From Nostoc sp. FACHB-892 (GTDB lineage Bacteria > Cyanobacteriota > Cyanobacteriia > Cyanobacteriales > Nostocaceae): DNA of 64,000 nucleotides. The DNA is taken from positions 38,188-102,187 of the forward strand of contig NZ_JACJTR010000025.1 of NCBI RefSeq assembly GCF_014698795.1, in the 5' to 3' direction. Each line of letters begins with the position of its first letter. The first letter of the stretch is position 1. Made by a program: the position numbers and the translations under genes. The notes under the pieces were generated by a model. That model ran no database searches and was not told where the DNA came from. It saw only the letters and a list, made by a program, of their open reading frames with translations. Below, piece after piece: positions 35,501-43,309 of this stretch.

Positions 35501-37146
35501 ATACTTTTTCCCTCGCAGTTGTAGCAAAACTCACATTTACTACCTTTAAACAACGTCAAGAGGCAAAATATACTTTAGCAATTGTTGGAAGCAATAAACA
35601 AGAATTAAGCCAAGAAATTAAGCTTGCCCATAAAGGTGTGAAGAACGCTACTGAGAGGGGAATAGATTGGCAGACACCCCTAGGGAGTTATTTTACAGCC
35701 AATCCATTAGGTAAAAAGGGCGCAGTTGCGTGTGTTTATCCTAGTCTTGGTAGCTCTTATTTAGGCATCAGTCAAGATATCTTCCGCTTATTACCTGAAG
35801 TGTTTGATAGCTTAAGCAGCATGAATAGTGATGTAGCCGAAACTGGAAAGCTGCTTTATCCGAGAAGTTTGAGTAAATTGTCCAACACTCAATTAGAAGC
35901 TCTGGAAAAGCAATTTTTAGCTAATGCAAAGGCTACTTCTCAAATAGAAGCACAAATTGCTGGATTTTACACCTCTATATTGCAATATATTTTCAAACTC
36001 CAACCTAAATTTGTGTTTGGCTTTAGTCTAGGTGAAATAACCATGATGTTTGCTCAGGGAGCTTGGAGAGATTTGGATCAAGAGAAACACCCTCACCGAT
36101 TCTCCTGGTTATACGATCACACGCTATCTGGTTCCAAAGAAGCTCTGCGTAAATATTGGGGATTGCCAAATATAGACTCGAAAGACAACAATCTTTGGAA
36201 CACTTACATTCTCCTGGCGGCTCCATCTCAAGTGCAAGAATGTATCAGAAGTGAAAATCGTGTCTATATAACTATGATAAATTCTCCAAGAGAAGTGGTG
36301 ATTGCAGGAGAAAAACAAGCTTGCGAACGAGTCATTAAAAGCTTAAATTGCAATGCAATACATACTCCCTTGGACTTAGTAGTACATTGTCCTCCTGTGC
36401 AGTCAGAATATGATCGGCTGGTAAAAGATTTCACTATTTCTACTAAAAATGCTCCTGGGATTATTTTCTATTCTGCGGCAGATTATGCACCACTTACACT
36501 TGAAAGTAGTGCGATCGCTCATAGTTTTGCAAAAGTCATATGTCAACAGATTGATTTCCCCCGACTAGTCAACCGAGTCTACGAGGATGGTGCAAGAATA
36601 TTTATCGAATTGGGAGCTGGTAGTGGGACTTCTCGGTTAATCGATCAAATCCTTGATAGCAAAGAACATATTGCTCTATCTCTCAATAGAAAAGGTATAA
36701 ATGACCATACTTCGCTGATTAGAACACTGGCTAAACTTATCAGCCACCAAGTTACTTTGGATTTATCTCCGCTCTACAGTCAAGACCAAGAAGCTTCCAC
36801 TTCTAACAAATCTATGCCTAAAACTATCACTTTGGGTGGAGCGAGAATTATTGACATAATCTTGAGTGAAGAAAACCGGAAACTTTTCCAAAACTTATTG
36901 AGCAAACAACAGCCCGATACTCAGCAGTATCAACAAATGCTATTACCCAAAGAATCTCAACCAACAACTTCTCTCACAGGTAAGAACACTAAATATCAAA
37001 ATGTGATTGCAACAAATAACTCTAACTTATGTAAAGCTCATGCTGCTTTCTTACAAGCCAGACAGGGATCTAGCAAGCAAATAAGCGACATTATTCAATT
37101 AGAAATTGCCTGCGTTCAAAAGCTGATTAATCGACAGTCTAGATAG
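32584..37146 (+). CDS. PfaC/PfaB-like synthase, KS-CLF-AT
   Basis: 1520 aa. The first KS (about 1-455) is complete: C199 in DAACSAS, H334 in ECHATGT and a GHLLNAAG segment. The second KS-like domain (about 470-935) is a chain-length-factor type: the nucleophile position reads TAGENSV with E671 in place of Cys. The third domain (about 1020-1370) is an acyltransferase with GFSLGE (S1148), closer to PfaB-type ATs. There are no DH domains here, unlike PfaC of marine PUFA synthases; the only DH is in the preceding gene. The tail (about 1400-1520) is low-complexity. It probably pairs with the 22386 synthase to condense and set chain length. Confidence 0.9.
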   Translation: MEKIAIIGLSCLFPDAKNPDEFWQNIIDGKDSTSSITSEELGVKPEVFYDYQKGKADKFYSLQGGFIRDFKIDNSEYKLPQEFIESLDNTFKWLLYAAKQAIQQSGYSESESALSKCGVILGNLSSATKFSHHLFTAYHRQLTEYLIKELLQQEDFYLPSLPAKAKPSLCNGMISSFPAALIAQAFSLSNIHFCLDAACSASFYAIKLASHYLWSHKADLMLAGAISCGDPLAMRMGFSVIQAYPENGISRPFDKSSGGVITADGTGIVVLKRYSDAIRDGDKILATICGNGLSNDGKGKHLLSPNSKGQILAFERAYNEAQISPKAIDYLECHATGTSLGDPVELNSIETFFGQHQATPLLGAVKANVGHLLNAAGMVSLAKVILSMSHGIIPPTINVTDPISSKNGLISAEQIVRAATSWPDNSPIKRAAINAFGFGGSNSHLILEQGETPEPVDNFTNKNSQPVQPAKIAIVGMDVFFGDCDGLEAFESSVYEGIQHFIPLPPNRWRGIEDQNALLKEHAFADGKAPVGAYVKDFEIDTLTFKIPPNEVERLNPQQTLMLKVANRAVRDAGLQGGGNVAVIIAAESELSSHGIYQRWHTSWQLEEALIAKKVSLPTEKIAQLETVFKDDISKAVEPNEYVSYIANITASRISALWNFNGPSFTITAGENSVFKAMDVAQMLLTTGEVDTVVVGAVDLAGGFENVWLRNQLAKTNTGVNTLSYDQFSNGWNVGEGAGAVVLKRHDTAKQNGDRIYAVIDAISFTHHYSTQSELNNGLPTPDAKAVNQACEQAFNIAGIQSTDVDYLEVFGSGIPQQDEAEITGLLQAYQRGTDDLDCALGSVKANIGHTFVASGIASLIKTALCLYHRYIPATPKWSGVKTPQIWQDSPFYVAPKSTPWLLNKEGMPRIAAINSMGIDGTCSHLILSEELSQNKRPRHSLGRKSPYLFLVAFDNYSELGQQISNLQEAIDNTFSLAVVAKLTFTTFKQRQEAKYTLAIVGSNKQELSQEIKLAHKGVKNATERGIDWQTPLGSYFTANPLGKKGAVACVYPSLGSSYLGISQDIFRLLPEVFDSLSSMNSDVAETGKLLYPRSLSKLSNTQLEALEKQFLANAKATSQIEAQIAGFYTSILQYIFKLQPKFVFGFSLGEITMMFAQGAWRDLDQEKHPHRFSWLYDHTLSGSKEALRKYWGLPNIDSKDNNLWNTYILLAAPSQVQECIRSENRVYITMINSPREVVIAGEKQACERVIKSLNCNAIHTPLDLVVHCPPVQSEYDRLVKDFTISTKNAPGIIFYSAADYAPLTLESSAIAHSFAKVICQQIDFPRLVNRVYEDGARIFIELGAGSGTSRLIDQILDSKEHIALSLNRKGINDHTSLIRTLAKLISHQVTLDLSPLYSQDQEASTSNKSMPKTITLGGARIIDIILSEENRKLFQNLLSKQQPDTQQYQQMLLPKESQPTTSLTGKNTKYQNVIATNNSNLCKAHAAFLQARQGSSKQISDIIQLEIACVQKLINRQSR

Positions 37147-37180
37147 TAAAAAATTACCTTAAAATTGAGGGATAAATCCT

Positions 37181-38872
37181 ATGTCATCTGTAGCTCCGAC
37201 ACTAAGTAAACACGATAATAGTTTGAGTTTTTATGAGCGATCGTACAGCCATAACCAAGTCTGGAGAGGTTCCTTAAACTGTGTATCTTTTGAACCAGCG
37301 GACATAAAGGATAAATTGCTGGCTTTAGATAAGCCTTGCTACATCGTTAGGATTGAAGGGAGAATCGGTGCAACCAACCAAGGTTATTCCTGTCCTGCTG
37401 ATAATGGAAAAACAGGACAAGTAGAACTGCTGATAGCTGTTCCACCAACTTCAATTCAACATTTGGGAGATCCAAGTTTCTTGTCATTTTATGGGGTCAA
37501 ATATGCCTATGCTACTGGCGCGATGGCTGGCGGTATTGCTTCTGAAGAAATGGTCATTGCACTAGGAAAAGAGAGAATTTTGAGTTCCTTTGGTGCGGGT
37601 GGTTTAAGTCCAAACCGTATCGAAGCCGCCATTAACTGCATTCAACAAGCCTTACCTGATGGTCCCTACGCTTTTAATTTAATTCACAGCCCCGGCGAAC
37701 CCGCTATTGAACGTGCGGCTGTAGATTTATACCTCAAACATGGTGTGACAACCGTAGAGGCTTCAGCCTTTATGGACTTGACTCCCAACATCGTCTATTA
37801 CCGTGCTGTTGGACTGAGTTTGAATGCAGACAATCAGATAGAAATAAAAAATAAAGTCATTGCCAAAATTTCGCGCCGAGAAGTTGCTACTAAATTTATG
37901 CAACCTGCCCCTACAAGAATCCTCAAAGAACTCGTTCAACAGAGGCTAATTACTGAGTTACAGGCAACTCTCGCAGAGAAAATTTCAATGGCAGATGATA
38001 TTACAGCCGAAGCTGATTCTGGCGGTCATACCGACAATCGCCCCTTGGTTTGTCTCTTGCCTTCCATCCTGGCATTGAGAGATGAAATTCAGGAAAAATA
38101 TGGTTACCAAAAACCCATTAGAGTCGGAGTAGCAGGCGGGATTGCCACGCCACAATCAGCGTTAGCTGCCTTGATAATGGGTGCTGCTTATATAATGACT
38201 GGCTCAATTAACCAGTCCTGCGTTGAGGCTGGCACTTGCGAATATACAAAGAAATTGCTAGCGCAAGCAGAAATGCCTGACGTGATGATGGCTCCAGCAG
38301 CAGATATGTTTGAAATGGGGGTAAAATTGCAAGTTCTCAAAAGAGGAACCATGTTTCCTCTACGGGCGCAGAAACTATATGAGTTTTACAGAAAATATGA
38401 CTCGATTGATGATATTCCAATCGAGGAAAGAGAGAAGTTAGAAAAACAAATTTTTCGCCAGAGGATTGCTGAGGTATGGGAAGCAACTGTAGCTTACTTG
38501 TCCCAAAATAATCCTGAAAAACTGGCTTATGCTGCCACTAACCCCCGATTAAAAATGGCTCTAATTTTCCGCTGGTATTTGGGGTTGTCTTCTCGTTGGT
38601 CTAATTCTGGAGAAAAAGGTCGAGAAATCGATTATCAAATTTGGTGTGGTCCGGCAATGGGTAGCTTCAATGACTGGGTGCGCGGTTCTTACCTATCCGA
38701 ATCAAATAATCGCCGAGTAGTTGACATCGCTCATCAGATTATGACTGGAGCTGCATTTTTATACCGCATACAAAGTTTGAAAATTCAGGGTCTAAAAATC
38801 CCAGATTACTACAGTCACTATTGCCCACTTCGTTCTACATTGTCTTCTGTGTCAACTGGCAGTGCTGCTTAA
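37181..38872 (+). CDS. PfaD-like enoyl reductase
   Basis: 563 aa with GAGG 9 nt before the ATG. The nitronate-monooxygenase-like FMN TIM-barrel is visible in GVAGGIATPQSALAAL followed by GAAYIMTGSINQ, and in the earlier SSFGAGGLSP and PYAFNLIHSP. The C-terminal about 130 residues match the extension of PfaD proteins (FRWYLGLSSRW and WCGPAMGSFNDWV). It acts in trans as enoyl reductase on the chain held by the synthase ACPs. It follows the KS-CLF-AT gene by 34 nt and completes the minimal set KS, CLF, AT, ACP, KR, DH, ER. Confidence 0.92.
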   Translation: MSSVAPTLSKHDNSLSFYERSYSHNQVWRGSLNCVSFEPADIKDKLLALDKPCYIVRIEGRIGATNQGYSCPADNGKTGQVELLIAVPPTSIQHLGDPSFLSFYGVKYAYATGAMAGGIASEEMVIALGKERILSSFGAGGLSPNRIEAAINCIQQALPDGPYAFNLIHSPGEPAIERAAVDLYLKHGVTTVEASAFMDLTPNIVYYRAVGLSLNADNQIEIKNKVIAKISRREVATKFMQPAPTRILKELVQQRLITELQATLAEKISMADDITAEADSGGHTDNRPLVCLLPSILALRDEIQEKYGYQKPIRVGVAGGIATPQSALAALIMGAAYIMTGSINQSCVEAGTCEYTKKLLAQAEMPDVMMAPAADMFEMGVKLQVLKRGTMFPLRAQKLYEFYRKYDSIDDIPIEEREKLEKQIFRQRIAEVWEATVAYLSQNNPEKLAYAATNPRLKMALIFRWYLGLSSRWSNSGEKGREIDYQIWCGPAMGSFNDWVRGSYLSESNNRRVVDIAHQIMTGAAFLYRIQSLKIQGLKIPDYYSHYCPLRSTLSSVSTGSAA

Positions 38873-38881
38873 TCCATAAAC

Positions 38882-38894
38882 GATAATCATTGAG
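38882..38894. promoter_or_regulatory. Fur-box-like half-palindrome upstream of the sulfotransferase gene
   Basis: GATAATCATTGAG lies about 65 nt before the preferred sulfotransferase start. The left half and centre fit the Fur core; the right half is degenerate. It may mark an internal promoter for the sulfation/export genes. Confidence 0.3.
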
Positions 38895-38958
38895 ACTGAA
38901 TTAAATTTCGCTTGATTTTCCAAGAGTTCATTCACTTGTAATGAGGACGAAAACGATA

Positions 38959-40074
38959 ATGAATCAGAAGAATACCCTTCAAAGAGAAATGCTTGTAGCA
39001 CTCAAACACCCACTATCATATGGCTCTTTTACTAACTTGATGAGATTATTACTCGATAATGGTGGTGTTGATAGAAAATACATTGTTAGAGCGCTTTCGA
39101 TCTCATTTCTTAGCTTCGCTACTATTCCTGTCAGGATTGTTGAAAAACTTATATTTGGTAAGCAAATTGAAAATACACAAATTAAACATCCTCCCATTTT
39201 CATTATCGGGCATTGGAGAAGCGGCACGACCTATATTCACAATTTAATAACTCAAGATCCAAATTTAGGCTATGTAACACACGCTCAAGCATGGGCACCA
39301 GAATGCTTTTTACTCGCTCAAAAATTATTGAAAAACAAGTTAAGCAAAATTGGGTTTACTAAAAGACCAATGGATAATGTACTAGTCTCAAGTGATTCTC
39401 CTGAGGAGGAAGAATGGGCTTTGGTTAATATATCTCCTTATGGTACTTATCATGCCGCTATTTTTCCAAAAAAACTAAAAATAATGGCTCTTGACTCTGA
39501 AGAAATAGAAAATTTATGGTCAACTGCATACATCAGCATTTTAAAAAAGGCAGCTTTTAACTTCCAAGAAAAAAGACTTGTACTCAAAAATCCTGTTAAT
39601 ATGGCAAGAATTAAAATTTTGTTGAAAATATTTCCAGAAGCAAAATTTATTCATATATATAGAAATCCATACATAGTGTATGCATCCCGTCAGCATAGTT
39701 TTCAAACTCATTTACCTACTATTAGATTACAGGAAGTAAACGAAGAACAAACAGACACAATAATTCTTAAAGCTTATCAACAGATAATGCAAGAGTTTTT
39801 CAGTGAAAAAGCTCTAATACCTCAGGAGAACTTGATCGAAGTTAAATATGAGGATTTTGTGGGACATGAACTGGCAGAACTCAAGAGAATATACGAGCAA
39901 TTCAAGCTGCCAGATTTTGACAAAGTAGAAGAAAACTTCAAAAATTACCTTGAATCTAATGCCACCTACAAAACCAATAAACATCTCATGGATAAGGAGA
40001 CAATTACCAAAGTCTATAACGCCTGTCAATTTACTATTGACAAATGGCAATACAGTCCTCCTAATTCGCTTTGA
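38959..40074 (+). CDS. PAPS-dependent sulfotransferase
   Basis: About 371 aa from the ATG at 38959, preferred because GAGGA lies 11 nt upstream; the ATG at 38941 would overlap that site. The 5'-phosphosulfate loop is IIGHWRSGTTYIHNLI, and the 3'-phosphate motif is the segment IYRNPYIVYASRQHS with conserved Arg and Ser. It transfers sulfate from PAPS to a hydroxyl (or amine) of an acceptor. The APS kinase gene directly downstream would supply PAPS. The likely acceptor is the lipid made by the upstream synthase and hydroxylated by KR or the Rieske enzyme. It is not fused to a thioesterase, so CurM-type decarboxylative chain ending is not indicated. Confidence 0.88.
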   Translation: MNQKNTLQREMLVALKHPLSYGSFTNLMRLLLDNGGVDRKYIVRALSISFLSFATIPVRIVEKLIFGKQIENTQIKHPPIFIIGHWRSGTTYIHNLITQDPNLGYVTHAQAWAPECFLLAQKLLKNKLSKIGFTKRPMDNVLVSSDSPEEEEWALVNISPYGTYHAAIFPKKLKIMALDSEEIENLWSTAYISILKKAAFNFQEKRLVLKNPVNMARIKILLKIFPEAKFIHIYRNPYIVYASRQHSFQTHLPTIRLQEVNEEQTDTIILKAYQQIMQEFFSEKALIPQENLIEVKYEDFVGHELAELKRIYEQFKLPDFDKVEENFKNYLESNATYKTNKHLMDKETITKVYNACQFTIDKWQYSPPNSL

Positions 40075-40129
40075 ATAGGCAATTCTCAAACCGTAAGAAT
40101 GTAATATAGTGCCAATATTTGGAGGTAAA

Positions 40130-40705
40130 ATGAGGCAGCAACAGCGTGGTGTAACAGTCTGGTTCACTGGTCTAAGTGGTGCTGGCAAAACCACTATCAG
40201 TCGAGAGGTGGAAAAAGAACTGAGGAAGCAGGGATACAAAGTTGAAGTGCTCGACGGTGACTTGATACGCCAGCACTTAACCAAGGGGTTGGGTTTTAGC
40301 CGGGAGGATAGAGACGAGAATATCCGGCGCATTGGCTTTGTAGCTAAGCTTCTTACCAGAAATGATGTAATTGTCTTGGTTTCCGCTATCTCTCCGTATC
40401 GCGATATTCGGAAAGAAGTACAGCATTACATTGGCGATTTTGTGGAAGTTTATGTCAATGCGCCGCTACAAGTTTGCGAACACAGAGACGTGAAAGGACT
40501 ATATAAAAAAGTACGTTCAGGGGAAATTAAACACTTTACAGGTATTGATGACCCCTACGAAATGCCACTCTGTCCCGAAGTCGAATGTAAAACCGAGCGT
40601 GAGGAAGTTTCTGAAAGCGCCGCTAAGGTTTTGAAAGAGCTGGAAGAGTTGGGTTATGTACACCCAATGCGCGTAATGCAAGATGCTGTAAATTGGCAAA
40701 TTTAA
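40130..40705 (+). CDS. cysC: adenylylsulfate (APS) kinase
   Basis: 191 aa from the ATG at 40130, directly after a perfect GGAGGT; the upstream GTG at 40109 would place that site inside the gene. The P-loop GLSGAGKTT (residues 14-22) opens the protein, followed by LDGDLIRQHL, GFSREDRDENIRRIGFVA and SAISPYRDIR, all standard for CysC. It phosphorylates APS to PAPS. No ATP sulfurylase is encoded nearby, so APS must come from the housekeeping pathway. Its position between a sulfotransferase and an exporter shows it is dedicated to sulfation rather than general assimilation. Confidence 0.95.
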   Translation: MRQQQRGVTVWFTGLSGAGKTTISREVEKELRKQGYKVEVLDGDLIRQHLTKGLGFSREDRDENIRRIGFVAKLLTRNDVIVLVSAISPYRDIRKEVQHYIGDFVEVYVNAPLQVCEHRDVKGLYKKVRSGEIKHFTGIDDPYEMPLCPEVECKTEREEVSESAAKVLKELEELGYVHPMRVMQDAVNWQI

Positions 40706-40708
40706 GCC

Positions 40709-42334
40709 ATGAAACTGATTCGTTTACTTCTGAAATCTTCCTGGCTAGGAGTCGCTTTTGCTACCTTTACCGGGTTGCTTAGTGGAGCGAGTAGCGCCGG
40801 ACTCATCGCCACAATCAACTTCGTGTTGAGGGGAACTGAGTTACCCAAAAGTCTTCTAGGTTGGAGCTTTGTAGGGCTTTGCTGTTTACTAGCGGTTTCG
40901 ACTACAGCTTCTCAAGCGTTGATTGCTCGGTTAGCGCAACGGGTTGTCTTAAACCTACAACTGCACTTGACTCGATGTATTCTAGCCTGTCGGCTGTGCC
41001 ACTTAGAAGAGATTGGTGCTCCCCGATTGCTTGCTACTTTGACTGAGGATGTGCAAGCTATTTCCAATGCTTCTTTTGCAGTTTCTAATCTTTGTATTAG
41101 TGTCGCTCTAATTATAGGTTGCTTTTTTTACCTGAGTTGGCTTTCTCTAAACCTGTTCTGCCTAATGTTCGTTTTTACAGTGTTGGGCATCTCTAGCCAA
41201 AACTTTCTGATAGCTAGAGGCAGAAAGTTTATTAAACTTGCCCGCGAACAGCAGGACAAGCTATTTCAGCATTTCCAAACGACAACCGAGGGAATTAAGG
41301 AACTCAAGCTTCATCATCAAAGACGGCAAGCGTTTCTAGTAGAAGATCTCCAAGCAAGCGCCATAATTTTTCAGCATCAACGGATGATGGCGACTGATTT
41401 GTTTTCTCTGGCTGCCGGTTCTGGGCTTTTGTTATTCTTCATTCCTATTGGTTTGTTAATTTTTGTTCTGTCCCCACTATTTAACATTTCTTTCTCTGTT
41501 GTATCTGGCTATGTCCTCACTATAGTTTTCATGATTTCGCCGTTACGCATCTTGCTAACTAGTCTACCCATTATCAGCCAAGCCAGCGTTGCCTTAGAAA
41601 AAATAGAATCTCTGGGGTTGTTTCTGGTTGCTCAAACAACAGAGCCAGAGCAAGCAAACTTGCTGGACTATCAACTAAAATGGAAATCACTTACATTAGC
41701 AGGAGTAACCCATCGCTATCGAGGAGAACGGGAAGATAGCAACTTTATCCTGGGACCAATCAACCTGACCTTTTATCCAGGAGAGCTGGTGTTTGTGGTG
41801 GGGGGTAATGGTAGTGGCAAGTCTACGTTAGTGAAGTTGCTTACGGGACTATATGTTGCTGAAACTGGAGTGATTGAGTTTGATGAACAGCCTATTACGG
41901 ATGCCAATTTGGAGTGGTATCGTCAACAGTTCTCAGTCGTCTTTTCTGATTTTTATTTGTTTGATCGCCTCTTGGGTTTAGACAACCCCCACCTCAACAG
42001 CCAAATTCAAGACTATTTGGTTCAACTCCAACTAGACCATAAAGTGACGGTGAACGAAGGCGTACTTTCGACTACTGCCCTCTCCCAAGGGCAACGCAAA
42101 CGCCTTGCCTTACTGACAGCCTATATGGAAAACCGGGCAATCTACGTTTTTGATGAGTGGGCTTCAGACCAAGATCCAGTATTCAAAGATATTTTTTACA
42201 CTCAACTGTTGCCAAAGCTGAAACATCAAGGCAAAACAGTGTTCGCGATCAGCCACGATGACCGATATTTTGATCGAGCCGATCGAATTATAAAGCTAGA
42301 TTATGGTAAAGTTTTATGCGATAAACGCTTGTAA
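40709..42334 (+). CDS. cyclic-peptide-exporter-type ABC transporter (copy 2)
   Basis: 541 aa, starting 3 nt after the cysC stop, so translation is probably coupled. The membrane domain (about 1-305) is followed by an ATPase domain with Walker A GGNGSGKST, signature LSQGQRKRL and Walker B YVFDEW. It is a clear paralogue of the protein at 7965-9605: the segments FSDFYLFDRLLGL and EWASDQDP are shared with small changes. Family members (SyrD/YojI type) usually export peptides or lipopeptides. Here the neighbourhood suggests a sulfated lipid. It is the last gene before the right copy of the long repeat. Confidence 0.88.
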   Translation: MKLIRLLLKSSWLGVAFATFTGLLSGASSAGLIATINFVLRGTELPKSLLGWSFVGLCCLLAVSTTASQALIARLAQRVVLNLQLHLTRCILACRLCHLEEIGAPRLLATLTEDVQAISNASFAVSNLCISVALIIGCFFYLSWLSLNLFCLMFVFTVLGISSQNFLIARGRKFIKLAREQQDKLFQHFQTTTEGIKELKLHHQRRQAFLVEDLQASAIIFQHQRMMATDLFSLAAGSGLLLFFIPIGLLIFVLSPLFNISFSVVSGYVLTIVFMISPLRILLTSLPIISQASVALEKIESLGLFLVAQTTEPEQANLLDYQLKWKSLTLAGVTHRYRGEREDSNFILGPINLTFYPGELVFVVGGNGSGKSTLVKLLTGLYVAETGVIEFDEQPITDANLEWYRQQFSVVFSDFYLFDRLLGLDNPHLNSQIQDYLVQLQLDHKVTVNEGVLSTTALSQGQRKRLALLTAYMENRAIYVFDEWASDQDPVFKDIFYTQLLPKLKHQGKTVFAISHDDRYFDRADRIIKLDYGKVLCDKRL

Positions 42335-42367
42335 TCTTTCTTTTGTCAGTCTGGGAGGGTGTGTTGC

Positions 42368-42904
42368 TGTGATTTGAACTAAAAATTGAGATTTTAACTC
42401 ATGATATGCTTCAGAAATGAGTATCCAGTTTATAGTTCACTTTTAATATTCGAGTTTTTTTACTAATAATGATTATCGTGTAGGGGATAAAAAGACTGAT
42501 ACGAGAGACGTTTGTATCAATCCTTCAGCTTTATTATCATTATTATTCAGCTACGAGTTGAGTAGGCGATCGCTCTGTTGTTGGGCGATCGCTTGGACAA
42601 CGAAATATTTGATTTTTACTCAGATATCTACTAAAACAAAAGTTTTGAACCATAACATGGGCATTTGAACCATATTTTGAATTGAAAGTTTAAGTTAGAG
42701 CAATTTTAAGAGAGATTTTTTGTGCAAGTTTTGTCCAATTGTGTTTTTTCAACTCATTCTTAAATTATGCTTCAGAATTTCAACTCTCTCTCATGTATGA
42801 ATGCAAAATTTAATTTTGTGATTGGCGCAAAAGCCTGAAATTTCGTTAACTTTTTTCTAATTTATGGATCAAAATTTTTCTCATATTATGATTCAAAGCA
42901 TAGT
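42368..42904 (-). repeat. long noncoding repeat, right copy (inverted relative to 13857-14390)
   Basis: The reverse complement of this segment matches 13857-14390 throughout, about nine bases in ten by eye. It begins 33 nt after the ABC gene stop, keeps a Fur-like AATAATGATTATC (42465-42477) and two GCGATCGC-type sites, and ends at the same sequence as the left copy. With the left copy it brackets about 28 kb. Confidence 0.9.
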
Positions 42905-43309
42905 TGCATCAAGTTGTTCGTAGATTTTTCTACATTTGACATTTGACTTTTGAGTTTCAAGACAGCGACCGATGGCATCATAACAAAATTGCAAACGCAG
43001 TGTTCTGGCGACCGGGGCAGTTACAACGATTGGGTGATTCAATTCCAATTCTCCTTGCAATTGACTCTTAACGTTGCTGCTAAAAAAGGATTAGTTCAAG
43101 GAATATCTTACAAGTTTTGTAAACGTATTCACGCAAAGGATGGTTACTCGTATGCATATTAAACCTAAGAAATTAGGAATTACTCAACTATTCCTCTCAT
43201 TGTTTTCGCATTCGCTCAAATGCATTCAAGGAACGTTTCGTAATTCCCCCTCCATTCCTGCCGCCACTAATCAAAGTACCGATATAGTGGGGTCTTCTGG
43301 AGGTTTTAG
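42905..43309. other. intergenic before the TPR gene
   Basis: About 400 bp. A 70-codon frame at 42950-43162 has no ATG near a ribosome site and no recognisable content, so I do not call it. The last 50 bp contain an AGGAGG-like stretch (CTGGAGG) that serves the TPR gene. Confidence 0.4.

Noticed and set aside
22386..38872. Lipid cluster as the standard heterocyst glycolipid (hgl) locus
   Set aside because: Gene order, the split KR, the Rieske, sulfotransferase and APS kinase genes and the exporter type do not match the hgl island as I know it; KS phylogeny would be decisive.
38941..39060. ATG at 38941 as start of the sulfotransferase
   Set aside because: The GAGGA ribosome site lies just inside that start and fits the ATG at 38959 better.
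13857..42904. Inverted repeats as ends of a Tn7-like or CRISPR-associated transposon
   Set aside because: No tnsABC, tniQ or cas genes, no short end-binding-site array and no target duplication are visible between or beside the repeats.
42950..43162. 70-codon plus-strand ORF after the right long repeat
   Set aside because: It starts at a non-ATG codon, has no ribosome site and no recognisable content; probably chance or a remnant.
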